Of a stretch of DNA of 64,000 nt, positions 47,385-59,400 are shown one piece after another (within the stretch, counting starts at the first letter, position 1; each line of letters begins with the position of its first letter). The DNA comes from Drosophila miranda. Lineage: Eukaryota > Arthropoda > Insecta > Diptera > Drosophilidae. Position numbers and translations under genes: made by a program. The notes below the pieces were generated by a model. That model was given only the letters and a program-made list of their open reading frames with translations. It was not told the origin of the DNA and made no database searches. The stretch covers positions 7,564,001 through 7,628,000 of the forward strand of contig NC_046675.1 of assembly GCF_003369915.1 (NCBI RefSeq), written 5' to 3'.

Positions 47385-49154
47385 ATGAGACTTCGCTGCC
47401 AGGCGATATACCGTCAAGTGCGACATGCCTCTGTCTCAGCCAGCGCCGCAGCCAATCCTGCACTTGCCACTGGAGCGAAAGTAGCCGCAGAAACCAAGTT
47501 GGAACCGGCGACAGCACGTGTAACGTTTTTGGAGAAAATTCAACGCGGACCCGGTCTTCAAGACTTTTTCACAGTGAAGCCCGCGTCCAAGCTGAAACTG
47601 AGCGAAGAGGCGGAACTGGATGGAGTGGAAACCAGCGTCCCGTATTTGAATGCGATCGATTTCCAGGGTCATGGGCGGAAAGTTCACTTCGAGGTCTATG
47701 GCTGCCAGATGAACACCAACGACACCGAAGTGGTGTGGAGCATACTGAAGCAGCATGGCTATGAGCGCTGCCAGGAGCTGGAAGATGCCGATCTTGTCAT
47801 GCTGGTCACCTGTGCAGTGCGCGAGGGAGCGGAGCAGAAGATCTGGAATCGCCTGCGACATCTGCGGGCCATGAAGCAGAAGCGAGGCGCCAAGCTGCAG
47901 CCACTGCAACTGACGCTCTTGGGCTGCATGGCGGAGCGATTGAAGGAGCGACTGCTGGACCAGGAGCAGTGCGTGGATGTCATTGCGGGGCCGGACAGCT
48001 ACAAGGATCTGCCCAGGCTGCTGGCCGTTTCGCGGCATTACGGTAATTCCGCCATCAATGTACTCCTTTCGCTGGACGAAACCTACGCGGATGTGATGCC
48101 AGTCCGTCTGAATTCCGACTCTCCCACGGCCTTTGTCTCCATTATGCGCGGCTGCGACAACATGTGCACCTACTGCATTGTGCCCTTCACCCGTGGCCGG
48201 GAGCGCTCGCGACCACTGGCATCCATTGTCAATGAGGTGCGAACCTTGCAGGAGCAGGGCGTCAAGGAGGTGACTCTCTTGGGTCAGAACGTCAACTCGT
48301 ATAGAGACAAAGGAGCCGGACAGACGTCTGATACAAGCCTGGTGCCGGGTTTCAAAACCGTTTACAAGCCCAAAACGGGAGGCATTCCCTTCTCCGAGCT
48401 TCTGCAGAGCGTGGCCGAGGCTGTGCCGGAGTTGCGCATACGATTCACCTCCCCCCATCCCAAGGACTTCTCCGACGAGGTGCTGCGTGTCATTCGGGAC
48501 TATCCAAACGTCTGCAAGCAGCTCCATTTGCCAGCACAGTCGGGCAACACGGAGGTTTTAGCCAGGATGCGGCGTGGCTACACGCGAGAGGCGTACTTGG
48601 AGTTGGTGGAGCATATACGAGAGATACTGCCAACTGTGGGCTTGTCCAGTGACTTTATCTGTGGCTTCTGCGGCGAAACAGAGGCGGAGTTCGAGGACAC
48701 CATCTCGCTCATCAACAGAGTGCAATATAACGTGGCCTATCTGTTTGCCTACAGCATGCGGGAGAAGACCACGGCGCATCGGCGCTATGTGGATGATGTT
48801 CCTGTGGCTGTCAAAACGGCCCGGCTGCAGCGCATGGTCCAAGCCTTCCGAAACGGAGCAACGCAACTCCACAAAAACTTTGAGGGCAAGCAGCAGCTTA
48901 TTCTGATCGAGGGTAAGAGCAAACGCTCAGAGGCCTATTGGTTTGGACGCAACGATGCCAACATCAAGGTGATTGTTCCTGCCATGGACCTGCCCACAGA
49001 TACGGGAGACGTTGCACGAAGAAGGTCCATAGCAGTTGGCGACTTTGTGGTGGCACAAATAGACGAGTCCAACTCCCAGGTCCTGAAGGGAACTCCCTTG
49101 GAAATCAGCAGCATAGGCAGCTTTAACAGCAGAACGAGTTTAGGGCTTACATAA
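47385..49154 (+). CDS. Cdk5rap1: tRNA methylthiotransferase, CDK5RAP1 homologue (CG6345)
   Basis: A single-exon gene of 589 residues. It is a radical-SAM methylthiotransferase of the MiaB/CDK5RAP1 family, which converts i6A37 to ms2i6A37 in mitochondrial tRNAs. The N-terminus is basic and Ala/Ser-rich, fitting a mitochondrial presequence. The UPF0004 domain carries cluster cysteines C107, C143 and C181. The radical-SAM motif CDNMCTYC supplies C257, C261 and C264. A TRAM-like region for RNA binding occupies roughly the last 100 residues. All six cluster cysteines are present and length matches the human protein (about 600), so it should be functional. The ATG follows a short AT-rich leader. 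AATAAA begins immediately after the stop (49,155-49,160), so the 3' UTR is very short and faces Rrp46, whose stop is 45 bases away. Confidence 0.95.
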   Translation: MRLRCQAIYRQVRHASVSASAAANPALATGAKVAAETKLEPATARVTFLEKIQRGPGLQDFFTVKPASKLKLSEEAELDGVETSVPYLNAIDFQGHGRKVHFEVYGCQMNTNDTEVVWSILKQHGYERCQELEDADLVMLVTCAVREGAEQKIWNRLRHLRAMKQKRGAKLQPLQLTLLGCMAERLKERLLDQEQCVDVIAGPDSYKDLPRLLAVSRHYGNSAINVLLSLDETYADVMPVRLNSDSPTAFVSIMRGCDNMCTYCIVPFTRGRERSRPLASIVNEVRTLQEQGVKEVTLLGQNVNSYRDKGAGQTSDTSLVPGFKTVYKPKTGGIPFSELLQSVAEAVPELRIRFTSPHPKDFSDEVLRVIRDYPNVCKQLHLPAQSGNTEVLARMRRGYTREAYLELVEHIREILPTVGLSSDFICGFCGETEAEFEDTISLINRVQYNVAYLFAYSMREKTTAHRRYVDDVPVAVKTARLQRMVQAFRNGATQLHKNFEGKQQLILIEGKSKRSEAYWFGRNDANIKVIVPAMDLPTDTGDVARRRSIAVGDFVVAQIDESNSQVLKGTPLEISSIGSFNSRTSLGLT

Positions 49155-49199
49155 AATAAAAAGGAGCGTTTATCGAACCTAACTTTTAATAGCCTACAA

Positions 49200-50025
49200 T
49201 TACGTTTCCATTTGCTCTTCGCTGGTCTTTGTATCGGACCTTCTGCAATGATAATTTGAAATGCTGGTGCGATAGAACTGCAAGATTTCCGCACTGGCCG
49301 ATCGGCACAGACTCTCCACATCGTTGAATTCGGCTATTTTAAAGGATCCTTTTGTCTGCACCAGCAGCAGATTTCCCTCCAGCGAGTCGAAGGCGAAGGT
49401 GAAACTGGCTCGCTCATGCTCCGTTTCTCTTTGGTCCGGGTCTAGAATATACTCTCCCTGTTCATTGATAATGCAGTGGACTGCCGCAAAACTGCATTTC
49501 AGGGGCAGGCCACCAATGAGCATCGCCAGGCAAGCGGAGTTCAGGGCACAGGCATCGATCTGCAAAGGAATGAAGCCTTTATGGCCTTTTAAGCAAACAT
49601 TTAGCGCCTTACACTTCCTCTATCCTCCAGCTCCTGTATCTGCAGAGACATCTTTGAGCGCGGATAGGCCTCGGACAGCAGGGCCAGCTCCAGCACGCCC
49701 CGCACGGCGGCTTCTCGTATACGTTCCTTGACCTGCGGTAGACCTGCCTTCGGCCTATAGTTGCACTCCAGATAGCTTCCGTCTATGCTCAGATTCTGTG
49801 TCTTCATCTCGATGGGACCCAGCACCGCGGATATAACAACAGTTGCTCCTAAATTAAGGAAATACATAGAATGTTGTTAGCCGGCTTCTCACACACTAAG
49901 CACACGTTGCACAAACCCTGGCAATACATGACGGAACCGTCACAGCGCGAGAGGGGATTGAACTTGCACTGCATTTCGCGCAGCTTATCCTTGGCCACTT
50001 GCTCAGGTTTGTCGGGTAAATTCAT
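49200..50025 (-). CDS. Rrp46: RNA exosome subunit Rrp46 (EXOSC5 homologue)
   Basis: Three coding exons (50,025-49,917; 49,848-49,613; 49,559-49,200) join in frame to 234 residues, against 235 for human EXOSC5. It has the RNase PH fold: GATVVISAVLGP, then KERIREAA, then a GSIDACALNSACLAML segment that lines up with the human GSLLACCLNAACMAL region. Rrp46 is one of six RNase-PH-like proteins forming the inert ring of the nuclear and cytoplasmic exosome, which channels RNA to Dis3 and Rrp6. The 36-residue first exon ends in a phase-1 donor. An ATTAAA on the minus strand at 49,190-49,185 is the likely poly(A) signal, so its 3' end runs into that of Cdk5rap1. It is divergent from Irp-1B. Confidence 0.93.
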
Positions 50026-50498
50026 TTTATTTTGTTTTACTTTTTTAAAACAACGTGCGCGTGCGAAGATAATTTGAAGAAGTGTTGGTTAACGTTCGCC
50101 CAACAGGGATGGAAAAACATCGAGTGTCGATATCGATAGATGGATAGAATATGTTAATATCGGAGATATCGATAGTTGGCGCCATGAAATTAGCCTACTA
50201 ATGGTCGTATTCCACTACGTTTCAGGTTAAGTTAGGCAGCCCAGAATATATAAAATAAATAATATATGAAAAGCATGAACTGCGAACGAAATATATTTAT
50301 GTACATGCAAGCCGTCATTTGGCTTGATAGGATATCTGGTTAGCCCAATCAGAATCCATCCGTAGAACATCGATAGGTAGAGTAATGTAAATCGATTGCC
50401 AACGGCCGATAGTTGAAGCCCCAACTAGCCCCAACACCAGCCCCAACCAGATTCTGCCCATTCAGAAAGTAAACGTCGGTGAAAGTATCTCCACTAAA
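50026..50498. promoter_or_regulatory. Shared Rrp46 / Irp-1B promoter with two DREs
   Basis: Only 473 bases separate the two start codons. Two perfect TATCGATA sites lie at 50,131-50,138 and 50,167-50,174, with a further ATCGATAG near 50,369. TATCGATA is the binding site of DREF, which marks TATA-less housekeeping promoters in flies. I see no TATA box. The DREs are closer to Rrp46 (about 110-150 bases from its ATG). Confidence 0.75.
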
Positions 50499-53400
50499 AT
50501 GTCTGGTAAGTGTTGTTACCCGCAAAGAGTCCTCAAGAAGGTCGTCCTAGATCTGATACTTATATAACTTCCCCTTCTGCAGCAGGCGCCAATCCCTTTG
50601 CTCAGTTTGAGAAGTCGTTCTCCCAAGCCGGCACCACCTACAAGTACTTCGACTTGGTCTCCATCGACAGTAAATATGGTAAGTAGTTTGACTTTGATCC
50701 AATCAAGGCTCAAGTGGGCATGGGCGGGGCTGTTTACGTGATGGAGAGCGGTTCTCTCGAGCTTAAAAGTAGGCAGAGCTAGATCTAGGGTGGGGGAACA
50801 GTGGAGACTACATTCATTTGTCTGTCTGTGTCCTACTTCGGACACCTGTTGAATGTGAAGTTTGACCCCTCACACAGTCTCACGCACACCATCCAATCCC
50901 ATCTTGCTGGCGCTGGTGCGCACCACATTAATTTGCAAGTCGAAGTAGAGTCAATTTGGAGGTGCTCCGGTAGCCATTGCGAAGGCATTATGTCAGCTTT
51001 TGAGGCGGGGAGGAGCGAGCGAAAAGCGAAAGTTTATCAACGGTGATTTGCGTCTAATGGGGCTCGTCTATTCAAAAGCAGACAAACCCACGGCCGCCGT
51101 TTCCTATGTTACCGGCAAGCGGTGATAACGAATCGTGCGCCACTCGAGCTTTTGTATTATGTACGTGCCCACTTATCAGCTAAGAGGAAGGAAATCCAGG
51201 CAATCTGATGTTGTGAGGTGACTCCGAGGTCGTGGTCCCAAGCTTAGGAGCCATCTTCAGAGCAGTGGCATGTTTTTGTTGAGCCAGCGCGTGGCTGGAT
51301 GAGGTAACACATCTCTGGAAATTTTTGCTCCTATCAGTTCCATGGAGTGCGATGTAAAAGCAATCGTTTGAGGACCACTGTGGCCTCTGATAGCACTGAT
51401 ACGCTATCTCCAGACCGCACCTTTTATTGGAGGTGTGATGACAGTGTAGTTCTGGGTGTACAGTAGTGATTGACCCTCTGCGTTTCGGTTTCCGATTACA
51501 GATAATCTACCCTACTCCATACGTGTGCTGCTGGAGTCGGCGGTGCGCAACTGCGACAACTTCCACATCCTCGAGAAGGATGTCCAGAGCATCCTGGGCT
51601 GGTCCCCGGCTCTCAAGCAGGGCTCCAATGATGTGGAGGTGTCCTTCAAGCCAGCTCGCGTGATTCTCCAGGTGAGATCCTCCATAATCCTGCCAAGAAT
51701 ATTGATTTATAATTTATAATTTGTCTAGGACTTCACCGGTGTCCCCGCTGTGGTGGACTTTGCTGCCATGCGCGACGCTGTCCTGGACCTGGGCGGCAAT
51801 CCCGAGAAAATCAATCCCATCTGCCCCGCCGACTTGGTTATCGACCATTCCGTTCAGGTGGACTTTGCTCGTGTTCCCGACGCCCTCGCCAAGAACCAGA
51901 CCCTGGAGTTTGAGCGCAACAAGGAGCGCTTTACCTTCTTGAAGTGGGGTGCCAAGGCATTCAACAACATGCTGATCGTGCCGCCCGGCTCTGGCATTGT
52001 CCATCAAGTGAACTTGGAGTACTTGGCCCGCGTCGTCTTTGAGAACGATGCTGCCGATGGCTCGAAGATTCTCTATCCCGACAGCGTGGTCGGCACTGAC
52101 TCCCACACGACCATGATCAATGGCCTGGGCGTGCTCGGCTGGGGTGTGGGCGGCATTGAGGCTGAGGCCGTGATGTTGGGACAGTCGATCTCCATGCTGC
52201 TGCCGGAGGTCATTGGCTACAAGCTGGTCGGAAAACTGAGCCCCCTGGTCACCTCTACCGACTTGGTGCTGACCATCACCAAGCATCTGCGTCAGCTGGG
52301 TGTGGTGGGCAAGTTCGTGGAGTTCTACGGCCCCGGCGTTGCAGAGCTGAGCATTGCCGATCGCGCCACCATCAGCAACATGTGTCCCGAGTATGGAGCC
52401 ACCGTTGGCTACTTCCCCATCGATGAAAATACCTTGGGCTACATGAAGCAAACAAGTGCGTAAAGAGGATTCCTGTATCGATTCCATTTTGGCTTATGTT
52501 TCCCTTTAAATTACAGATCGATCGGAGAAGAAGATCGACATCATTCGGGAGTATCTGAAGGCCACCCAGCAGCTGCGCAACTACGCTGACGAGTCCCAAG
52601 ATCCCAAGTTCACTCAGGTTAGTAGAAACTACACAAATATCAATGAACTTATCAATTAATATATATTTTAATCTTCTTTTTCAGAGCATCACCTTGGATC
52701 TTTCGACTGTGGTTACATCGGTGTCGGGCCCTAAGCGCCCGCATGATCGCGTTTCTGTATCCGATATGCCGGAGGACTTCAAGTCGTGCCTGTCCAGCCC
52801 AGTAAGTGTGATTATTTTCCAGGTTAAATCAGTTTGTTAATGAATTGTACCTCCCTAGGTTGGATTCAAGGGCTTTGCCATCGCACCAGAGGCCCGGGCT
52901 GCCTTTGGCGAGTTCCAGTGGGATGATGGCAAGACCTACAAGCTCCAGCACGGATCCGTGGTCATTGCAGCCATAACATCGTGCACAAACACCTCAAACC
53001 CCTCGGTGATGCTGGGAGCTGGTCTGTTGGCCAAGAATGCCGTGGAGAAGGGCCTCTCCATCTTGCCCTACGTCAAGACATCTCTCTCGCCGGGATCTGG
53101 CGTGGTTACCTATTACCTGAAGGAGTCGGGCGTCATTCCGTATCTGGAGAAGCTCGGCTTCGACATTGTCGGCTATGGCTGCATGACCTGCATTGGCAAC
53201 TCGGGACCCCTGGACGAGAATGTGATGAACACCATCGAGAAGAACAGCCTCGTCTGCGCTGGCGTCCTGTCGGGCAACCGCAACTTCGAGGGTCGCATCC
53301 ATCCCAACACCAGGGCCAACTACCTGGCCAGTCCCCTGCTGGTGATCGCCTACGCCATTGCTGGACGTGTGGACATTGACTTCGAGAAGGAGCCGCTGGG

Positions 53401-54482
53401 CGTGGATGCCAATGGCAAGAACGTGTTCCTGCGTGACATCTGGCCGACGCGCACTGAAATCCAGGAGGTCGAGAACAAGCACGTCATCCCGGCCATGTTC
53501 CAGGAGGTCTACAGTAAGTACATATCATTAATATTCAATAATTATTTACTCGATATTCAATATACAAACTTTTTTAATCTCCAGGCAAGATTGAGCTGGG
53601 ATCTCAGGACTGGCAGACCCTTCAAGTGTCCGATGGCAAACTGTTCTCGTGGAGCGATGATTCCACCTACATCAAGCGACCACCCTTCTTCGAGGGTATG
53701 ACCCGCGACTTGCCCAAGCAACAGAGCATCCAGAAGGCGCGCTGTCTGCTCTTCCTGGGCGACTCTGTGACCACGGATCACATCTCGCCCGCTGGCTCCA
53801 TTGCCAGGAATTCGCCGGCCGCTCGATTTCTGTCCGATCGCAGCATCACACCCCGTGACTTCAACTCGTATGGCTCGCGACGTGGCAACGATGCCATCAT
53901 GTCCCGCGGAACCTTCGCCAACATTCGTCTGGTGAACAAGCTGGTGACCAAGACCGGGCCACGCACCGTGCATATCCCCAGCCAGGAGGAGCTGGACATC
54001 TTCGATGCCGCCGAGCGTTATCGCGAGGAGGGCACTCCATTGGTGCTGGTCGTGGGCAAGGACTATGGCAGTGGCAGCTCTCGCGACTGGGCCGCAAAGG
54101 GTCCGTTCCTGCTGGGCGTTAAGGCCGTCATTGCGGAATCATACGAGCGCATCCATCGCTCCAATTTGGTGGGAATGGGCATTATTCCCCTGCAGTTCTT
54201 GCCTGGCCAAAACGCTGAAACTCTTAACTTGAATGGCCGCGAGCTCTACAACATTGCTCTGCCTGAGAGTGGCTTGAAGCCTGGTCAAAAGGTCCAAGTG
54301 GAGGTAAATCACAACCTGTTTGACGTACCTTTTCTATTGTTATATATAAACGTTAATATCCCTTCTCTAAGGCTGACGGCAATGTGTTTGAGACCATTCT
54401 GCGTTTCGACACTGAGGTTGACATCACATATTATAGGAACGGCGGCATCCTCAACTACATGATCCGCAAGATGCTCTCCTAA
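50499..54482 (+). CDS. Irp-1B: Cytosolic aconitase / IRP1-family protein (Irp-1B)
   Basis: Nine coding exons: 50,499-50,505; 50,586-50,678; 51,502-51,671; 51,729-52,455; 52,517-52,617; 52,685-52,801; 52,859-53,513; 53,585-54,303; 54,372-54,482. They give 899 residues, the size of cytosolic aconitase/IRP1. The 4Fe-4S ligands C447 (SCTNTS), C513 and C516 (GCMTC) keep the human spacing. The DSHTT and [13 protein letters not shown] active-site segments are intact, so the citrate-isocitrate isomerase should work. Flies have two IRP1 paralogues. Reported work says IRP-1A binds iron-responsive elements and IRP-1B does not. I choose 1B from the Cdk5rap1/Rrp46 neighbours. Exon 2 can start at 50,583 or 50,586 (tandem CAGCAG acceptor), giving MSAGA or MSGA starts. 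Intron 2 is 823 bases; the others are 57-80 bases. Confidence 0.93.
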
Positions 54483-54606
54483 GCGTCCTCTCTTCATTTG
54501 TGTTTATTTTTTTATATTCCAATTGCATTTTTACGCTGTAATCTGTAGTAGTCCCCTAAGTCTATAATTTGTGGTGGTCCCTGCCTGGTCAAACTAATCA
54601 GAAAGT

Positions 54607-54612
54607 AATAAA
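54607..54612 (+). terminator. Poly(A) signal of Irp-1B
   Basis: AATAAA about 125 bases after the Irp-1B stop, in a suitable AT-rich context. Confidence 0.7.
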
Positions 54613-55446
54613 TTAAGCCTACATTTGGTATCCAATTAAGCTCTGGCGTTGCAGATTCTGAAGAGTACCTAAAAACGTTCTTGTATGATCTAAAGAGAAA
54701 AGATATACTATATATACTATGGAATAGCGTTGCATACTTATGAAGACCGATTCAGCAGCTTCCATTGAGTCCCCTGTCAACCATCTGCATCGTACGGAAA
54801 CGGAGATCATATTACGGCTATGGATTTGAGTACCCGAAACAGTTGAATAAGTTTCGCTCTTATGAGATAAACAAAGCCCAGTGATGCTCGAAATGTGACA
54901 AAACTGAACTTGGTGCATCCCATAAATTGAAACCAAAAGAGACACACGTTTCGCACGCACCATCACAGAACCGGAAAGGGATTCACTCACTCGAATCGCC
55001 CCCGATCTAGGCTGCTTACAAAAGAGCTATCTAAAAGAAACAGCAACTGTGATATGTAAAGGATTTTTATGTTAAATCACGGCTACTATTTCCTTAGATA
55101 ACTCGATATAAATTCAGGACAACGCGACAATTGTATTACTTCCGAAACGAAGCGAAACGAAACACTTCCTTGCGGGAAGTTGAGTTCAGTGCGATCTTTC
55201 GCTACCAAGGAACACACCGTCACCACATCACCGCCACAAATCAAAGAACGTATGGCTTAGAACTAAAACCTGAGAAGTGGTCATCCAGCTCTTATAAGCA
55301 CCGTGCCGTTCAATGGCCGCTGCCACCGCATCAGGTTTCCTGTGCCGGCCGATGCCGATCAGTTTTGGTTATTGCCAAAATCCGCTGAGCGCTGCAATTC
55401 ATTTTCTGGCGTGCTCGACATTTTTATGCAGAATTTATACGAACTT

Positions 55447-55556
55447 ACGAAGTTTTCTATCTGTTTGTGCTGCACTTTGTCCAGTTTTGGACGGCGCACT
55501 GAACCCAAGCCGGGTTCTGCACCACGAGCGGCTTCCGCAAACATGTTGACCCCCAT
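55447..55556 (-). CDS. Candidate first exon of a small unknown gene
   Basis: On the minus strand an ATG (about 55,556) opens a frame of about 36 codons with balanced composition: MGVNMFAEAARG at the start and KVQHKQIENF at the end. A perfect GTAAGT donor follows. An acceptor (TTGCAG) 57 bases on would give a standard fly short intron, but the frame then closes within about ten codons. Read through without splicing, the frame stops after 65 codons. I recognise no family. It may be a small gene, a decayed gene, or chance. The position would make it divergent from the first DCAF15 copy. Confidence 0.3.
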
Positions 55557-55754
55557 TCGCGATGGGGTCAATGAACATTCAGTCACGTTGCCAGCTTCTA
55601 GATCATTTAAATTTTTGGGTCAGTTCTGGGGTTTTCTATGATTTAAAAAAACAAAAACTTTTTGAAGGAATAAGTAATTCTACTTCTACTAGCTTATTTA
55701 AGGCTATATCGACAATATTTTGACCGGGAGTTTTGACTTAAAAGTAGTTAATCT

Positions 55755-55865
55755 TGTAGAAAATTGATTCATCAATGGCCTAAAATTATGTGGGCAGAAC
55801 TAAGGGTTTTAGTTGCCCAGAATTATTCAACGGAATATAAAAATTGAACAATAAGAACGACTATA
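55755..55865. repeat. Diverged upstream copy of the DCAF15 5' flank
   Basis: About 110 bases here resemble 55,985-56,095 at a constant offset of 230 bases. Shared words include TAGAAAATTGATT, TAAAATTATGT and ATTC(A/C)ACGGAA. Divergence is much higher than between the two DCAF15 units, so it is older. A 31-base-spaced pair of TATTTCGCTAAA words lies just after it (55,889 and 55,920). Confidence 0.6.
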
Positions 55866-56104
55866 CTCTTTCGTATTTTTGTGTGACCTATTTCGCTAAA
55901 TCCTTTTTTTGGTTTGAACTATTTCGCTAAAACCTTTTTTTACGCATAATGCAATAAAAGCAATTATTTAAAGTAAGCCAGTCAAATAGAAAATTGATTT
56001 ATTAATTGGATAAAATTATGTCGGCATGGCTTAATGTTCTATCTAGCTAGTAATATTCCACGGAAGATCAAAAACGAGGAATATGTAAAATAGAACTTGA
56101 ATTC

Positions 56105-56180
56105 GTCAGTATATTTACGGTATATTTTTTAAATGAGACGGTATGTTTCGGTATATTTCTGAGGGTCTGACGGTATATTT
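56105..56180 (+). promoter_or_regulatory. Motif-6 cluster, DCAF15 copy 1 promoter
   Basis: Five GTAT(A/G)TTT-type words occur in 76 bases, at 56,105, 56,116, 56,137, 56,147 and 56,169. Two of them (56,105-56,116 and 56,147-56,158) match the Ohler motif-6 consensus KTYRGTATWTTT exactly. A CGGTCATCACA word just after resembles motif 1. Motifs 1 and 6 mark TATA-less housekeeping promoters in Drosophila. The ATG is about 230 bases downstream. Confidence 0.6.
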
Positions 56181-56412
56181 TATCGGTCATCACAAGTTTT
56201 TTAATTTTATTTATTAATAACAAAAGGCTGCGGAACGAATCGAATGAGATGAAATGTGCCAGAGTCGTGACTTGCTTTGTTTTGTGAGGCGTTAGGGCCT
56301 GGAGGACTCAAAGTTTTCGTAACACGGGCCTAGAAACGGTGCCGTTTTCCGTCAGTTTTTCTAGACGGAAGGAAGAATAAATTAAGTCTGATTTTTAGAG
56401 TTTGGGGAGGCA

Positions 56413-59400
56413 ATGGAGACTGATTATCAAAATTATGTCGAGTCATTGTCCGGTGTATCTTCAGATGACGATGATATGTCCACAGTGGACAGTTCGGACG
56501 AGACTTCAGAGGAGCCGACCCCCTCGCCAGCGCTCAACACGCGAACCCGAAACCTGGGCCAAATGCTGTACGACAGGGAGGTGAGTGCACATTGGACACA
56601 CCACCGAAATCCCACCGACTTGTCGCTAAACACACTTTACATTACATCCATATCTGCAGCGCTCTGGATTCTTCTCGGGCACATCACGTGCTGGCCAAAA
56701 GCAGCAACTTCCATATGACCGGGTGCCAAATAGATTAAAATTGTATCTCAAGGACGTAATAGCCAGCAATGTCATGGAGGGGTAAGCAGTTGACATCATT
56801 CCATGTCGCTCCGTCCCTTATGTAGCCCAATACTTCCAGACACATATTCATGGGATTGACTGCCTGCGGCCAGTACATGCTCAGCCATCGGGTCACCTGT
56901 AACGAAGGACTTAATCACTACTCCTTCAACATGGGCTACAAGTACACGTGAGTGTCGCCTTCCAGCTGTTCAACGACGCATCCCATAGGTTGCTGAAATA
57001 TGGTTCTCTTTTTTGTAGTCTTTACTTCTGGATCTTCCAGCCGTACAAAAAGCTGCGTTACTTCTTTACGCGACGCCTCTTTGATGATCATGTCGTGGAC
57101 AACATTAAGACTGTCAGCATGACTCAGTGGAAGAATGCTGGGAAGCAAATCTTGGTTGTGCATGGCGCTGCCACGGAGGAGAGCGAAGATAGCTATATAA
57201 CATATGTTAAAGTTCCTAAGCTTGGTTGTTTGGAGTGCAAAAAACTTAACGATGACGGTCCATGTATGTGAAGTCAAGCAATCAATCAATCATCACTTGA
57301 ATACCGATTAGAGTGCCCTCCTAATTTGTACACTTCTTCTACAGATTCCTTCTACAACGCGCACTGCCTGAATTGCCATTTTACTGTGCATACCAAGTAT
57401 TCTTCGACTGAAACGGATCCCGGATTCCAGCCAAAAATAAATCTGCTTTGCCCCGAGCGCATTCTGATCATTTCCAATGGATTTATGCACATGCTCCGCA
57501 TAGATGTTGACACGCCGGCCGTGTCCACTAGCAGCTACTTAACTCAGCAAAGCCTCGTCCTGCCCTATCCTCAGCAGTCACAGTCACAGTGCTTCCTCCT
57601 GCCACGCACTTTGGGGCCCAGCGAGGAGGATCGCGCCTCCATAGTCTTTACAGGCTCCGGCTCGGAGGCTGAGTCGGGCAATGAGCAGAGTGTGGTGGCA
57701 CGCATCATAGCTGATTTTAGTGATATCGAAACGGAGCAGACTCAGCGCTCGGGCCAGTCCAGTAATCATAATAATAATAATAACAACAATGAGCTGCAGG
57801 TCAACAGCATTTGCTGCTCGCCGCGATCCTATGAGAAGCACGTTTTCACACCTAACTGTAGCGCCGCAATGGGGTCCAGCATGACGCTGCCGGAGACCAC
57901 GTTGCCCGTAGCCAAGCAGAGCCCAGTCAACGGAGAGTCGGGTCAATCGCGCAAACGTAATCAGCGGATAGTGACCAAGTCCTATCGCAACGGCATCACT
58001 ACCATAGATGTGCAGGTAATTGCTTTGCACATATTCTAATGTATTTATTCTGACAGTATTGTGGCTCTCCTCCATTTAGAGTACTCCCAGTTCCACTTCC
58101 ATGACGGACAAATCGAGCGCCTATGAGTTTTCCGAGGACAATGAGAAATACGAGAAGATTTCCACATTTCGTAAGCGTCGACTAGCCGACAAGAAGTACG
58201 AGTTTTCTGAGGACAACGTGGAGAATATCATACCATTCACCAAAGTGCGCTCGGCTGGTCGCGCCTCGGCACCAAATTTTAGTTCCTCCGCCGGCAGCTC
58301 TACGGCCCGCAGTTTTCATCGCTTCTCGCCCACGGCGCACTTCTTTCATAACTCGCCATGCGCCTCACCGTCCTCTTCACCACATCCGTCACAAACACCA
58401 CCGCATCTCGGCTTTCGATCGCCGCCATCCAGCTCGAACCTTATGCGATCGCCGAGCCGCGCAGCTAATTCGGCTGCGGCTGCTGTCGCAGCTCAAATCT
58501 ACAACCAGAAGTCGCCGCCGCTCTCGCAGGCCACACAGCAGATGCTCAGCTACAAGCCTGTGGGACCCTTGGGGGCGCTCTCTCCGCTACAGGTGTCCAT
58601 GGCCAAGCGTTTCGAGATTGGTGGCTCTATGTCGCCCAATGCGGGCCTGTCCTTTCTATCACCCCGACGCGATGAACCCCGCATTGTGGAGATGCCTGTG
58701 CAGGGCGGAGTAATGCCAGAGAAGCCGGTATGCACCAAGAAGCTGAGACGCCGCTATGTGGAAGAGGACGATGCCACTTCGGTTATCACCAGCGAGGAGG
58801 GTAAGAAGGAATAAAGAAATGTAAAAGATAAGAAAAACATTGTCTTGGTATCGTTTAGATGACTGCATATCGCCGGGATATCACACATCGCTGCCCATGG
58901 AAGTACACGGCTCGTGCTATTCGGAAATGCAAATGATTTCGCACGCCTCCTATCAGCGCCTGCGCTGCAGCAGTGTGGTAATCACCCAACACTCGTTCGA
59001 TCTGGAGACCTTCACGTACTATGTGATTAGTTTGTTGTGCCAGAAGCACCACAAGATCTACAATGTGTTCTACGATTGGGCCTACGAGGTGATTAGCGTC
59101 TGCCCGCTGAGCCAGACGGTCAGCTGCCTGCTCATGGCCCAGTTCTCGGCACGAGATCAGCTCTACGCTCCGTTGACAAACTGCCTGCACTTCACCGGCC
59201 GCATAGACTGTATGTGCCACAATCGCCAGTACGAGTGTCGCATACTGTTCACCTGGAACATGGAGAGCGGCCAGTGGCAGGTCCTGGACTACGGCGAGCT
59301 TCGGGAAATGCACGAGCTCTTCAATCCTCTGAAGCGTCTGTGCAAGGCGCGCCTGACCTTTCCCCAAATGGCCAAGAAGATGGCCAAGGAGATGACGGAG

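Larger units (their letters stand above)
54613..55960. other. Spacer with an unresolved candidate gene
   Basis: About 1.3 kb lies between Irp-1B and the duplicated unit. It contains a candidate minus-strand exon (see 55,447-55,556) and a second minus-strand piece. That piece opens at about 54,635-54,800 if a 48-base GT...AG gap is removed at 54,693-54,740. From about 55,640 onward it becomes AT-rich, with short repeats. Confidence 0.4.

Noticed and set aside
47436..48527. 363-codon minus-strand frame
   Set aside because: Shadow of Cdk5rap1 on the opposite strand.
51255..51280. CAGTGG in Irp-1B intron 2 as an iron-responsive element loop
   Set aside because: The five bases on either side do not pair and it is intronic; other CAGTGN words near the gene fail the same test.
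51714..52487. 257-codon minus-strand frame
   Set aside because: Shadow of Irp-1B exon 4.
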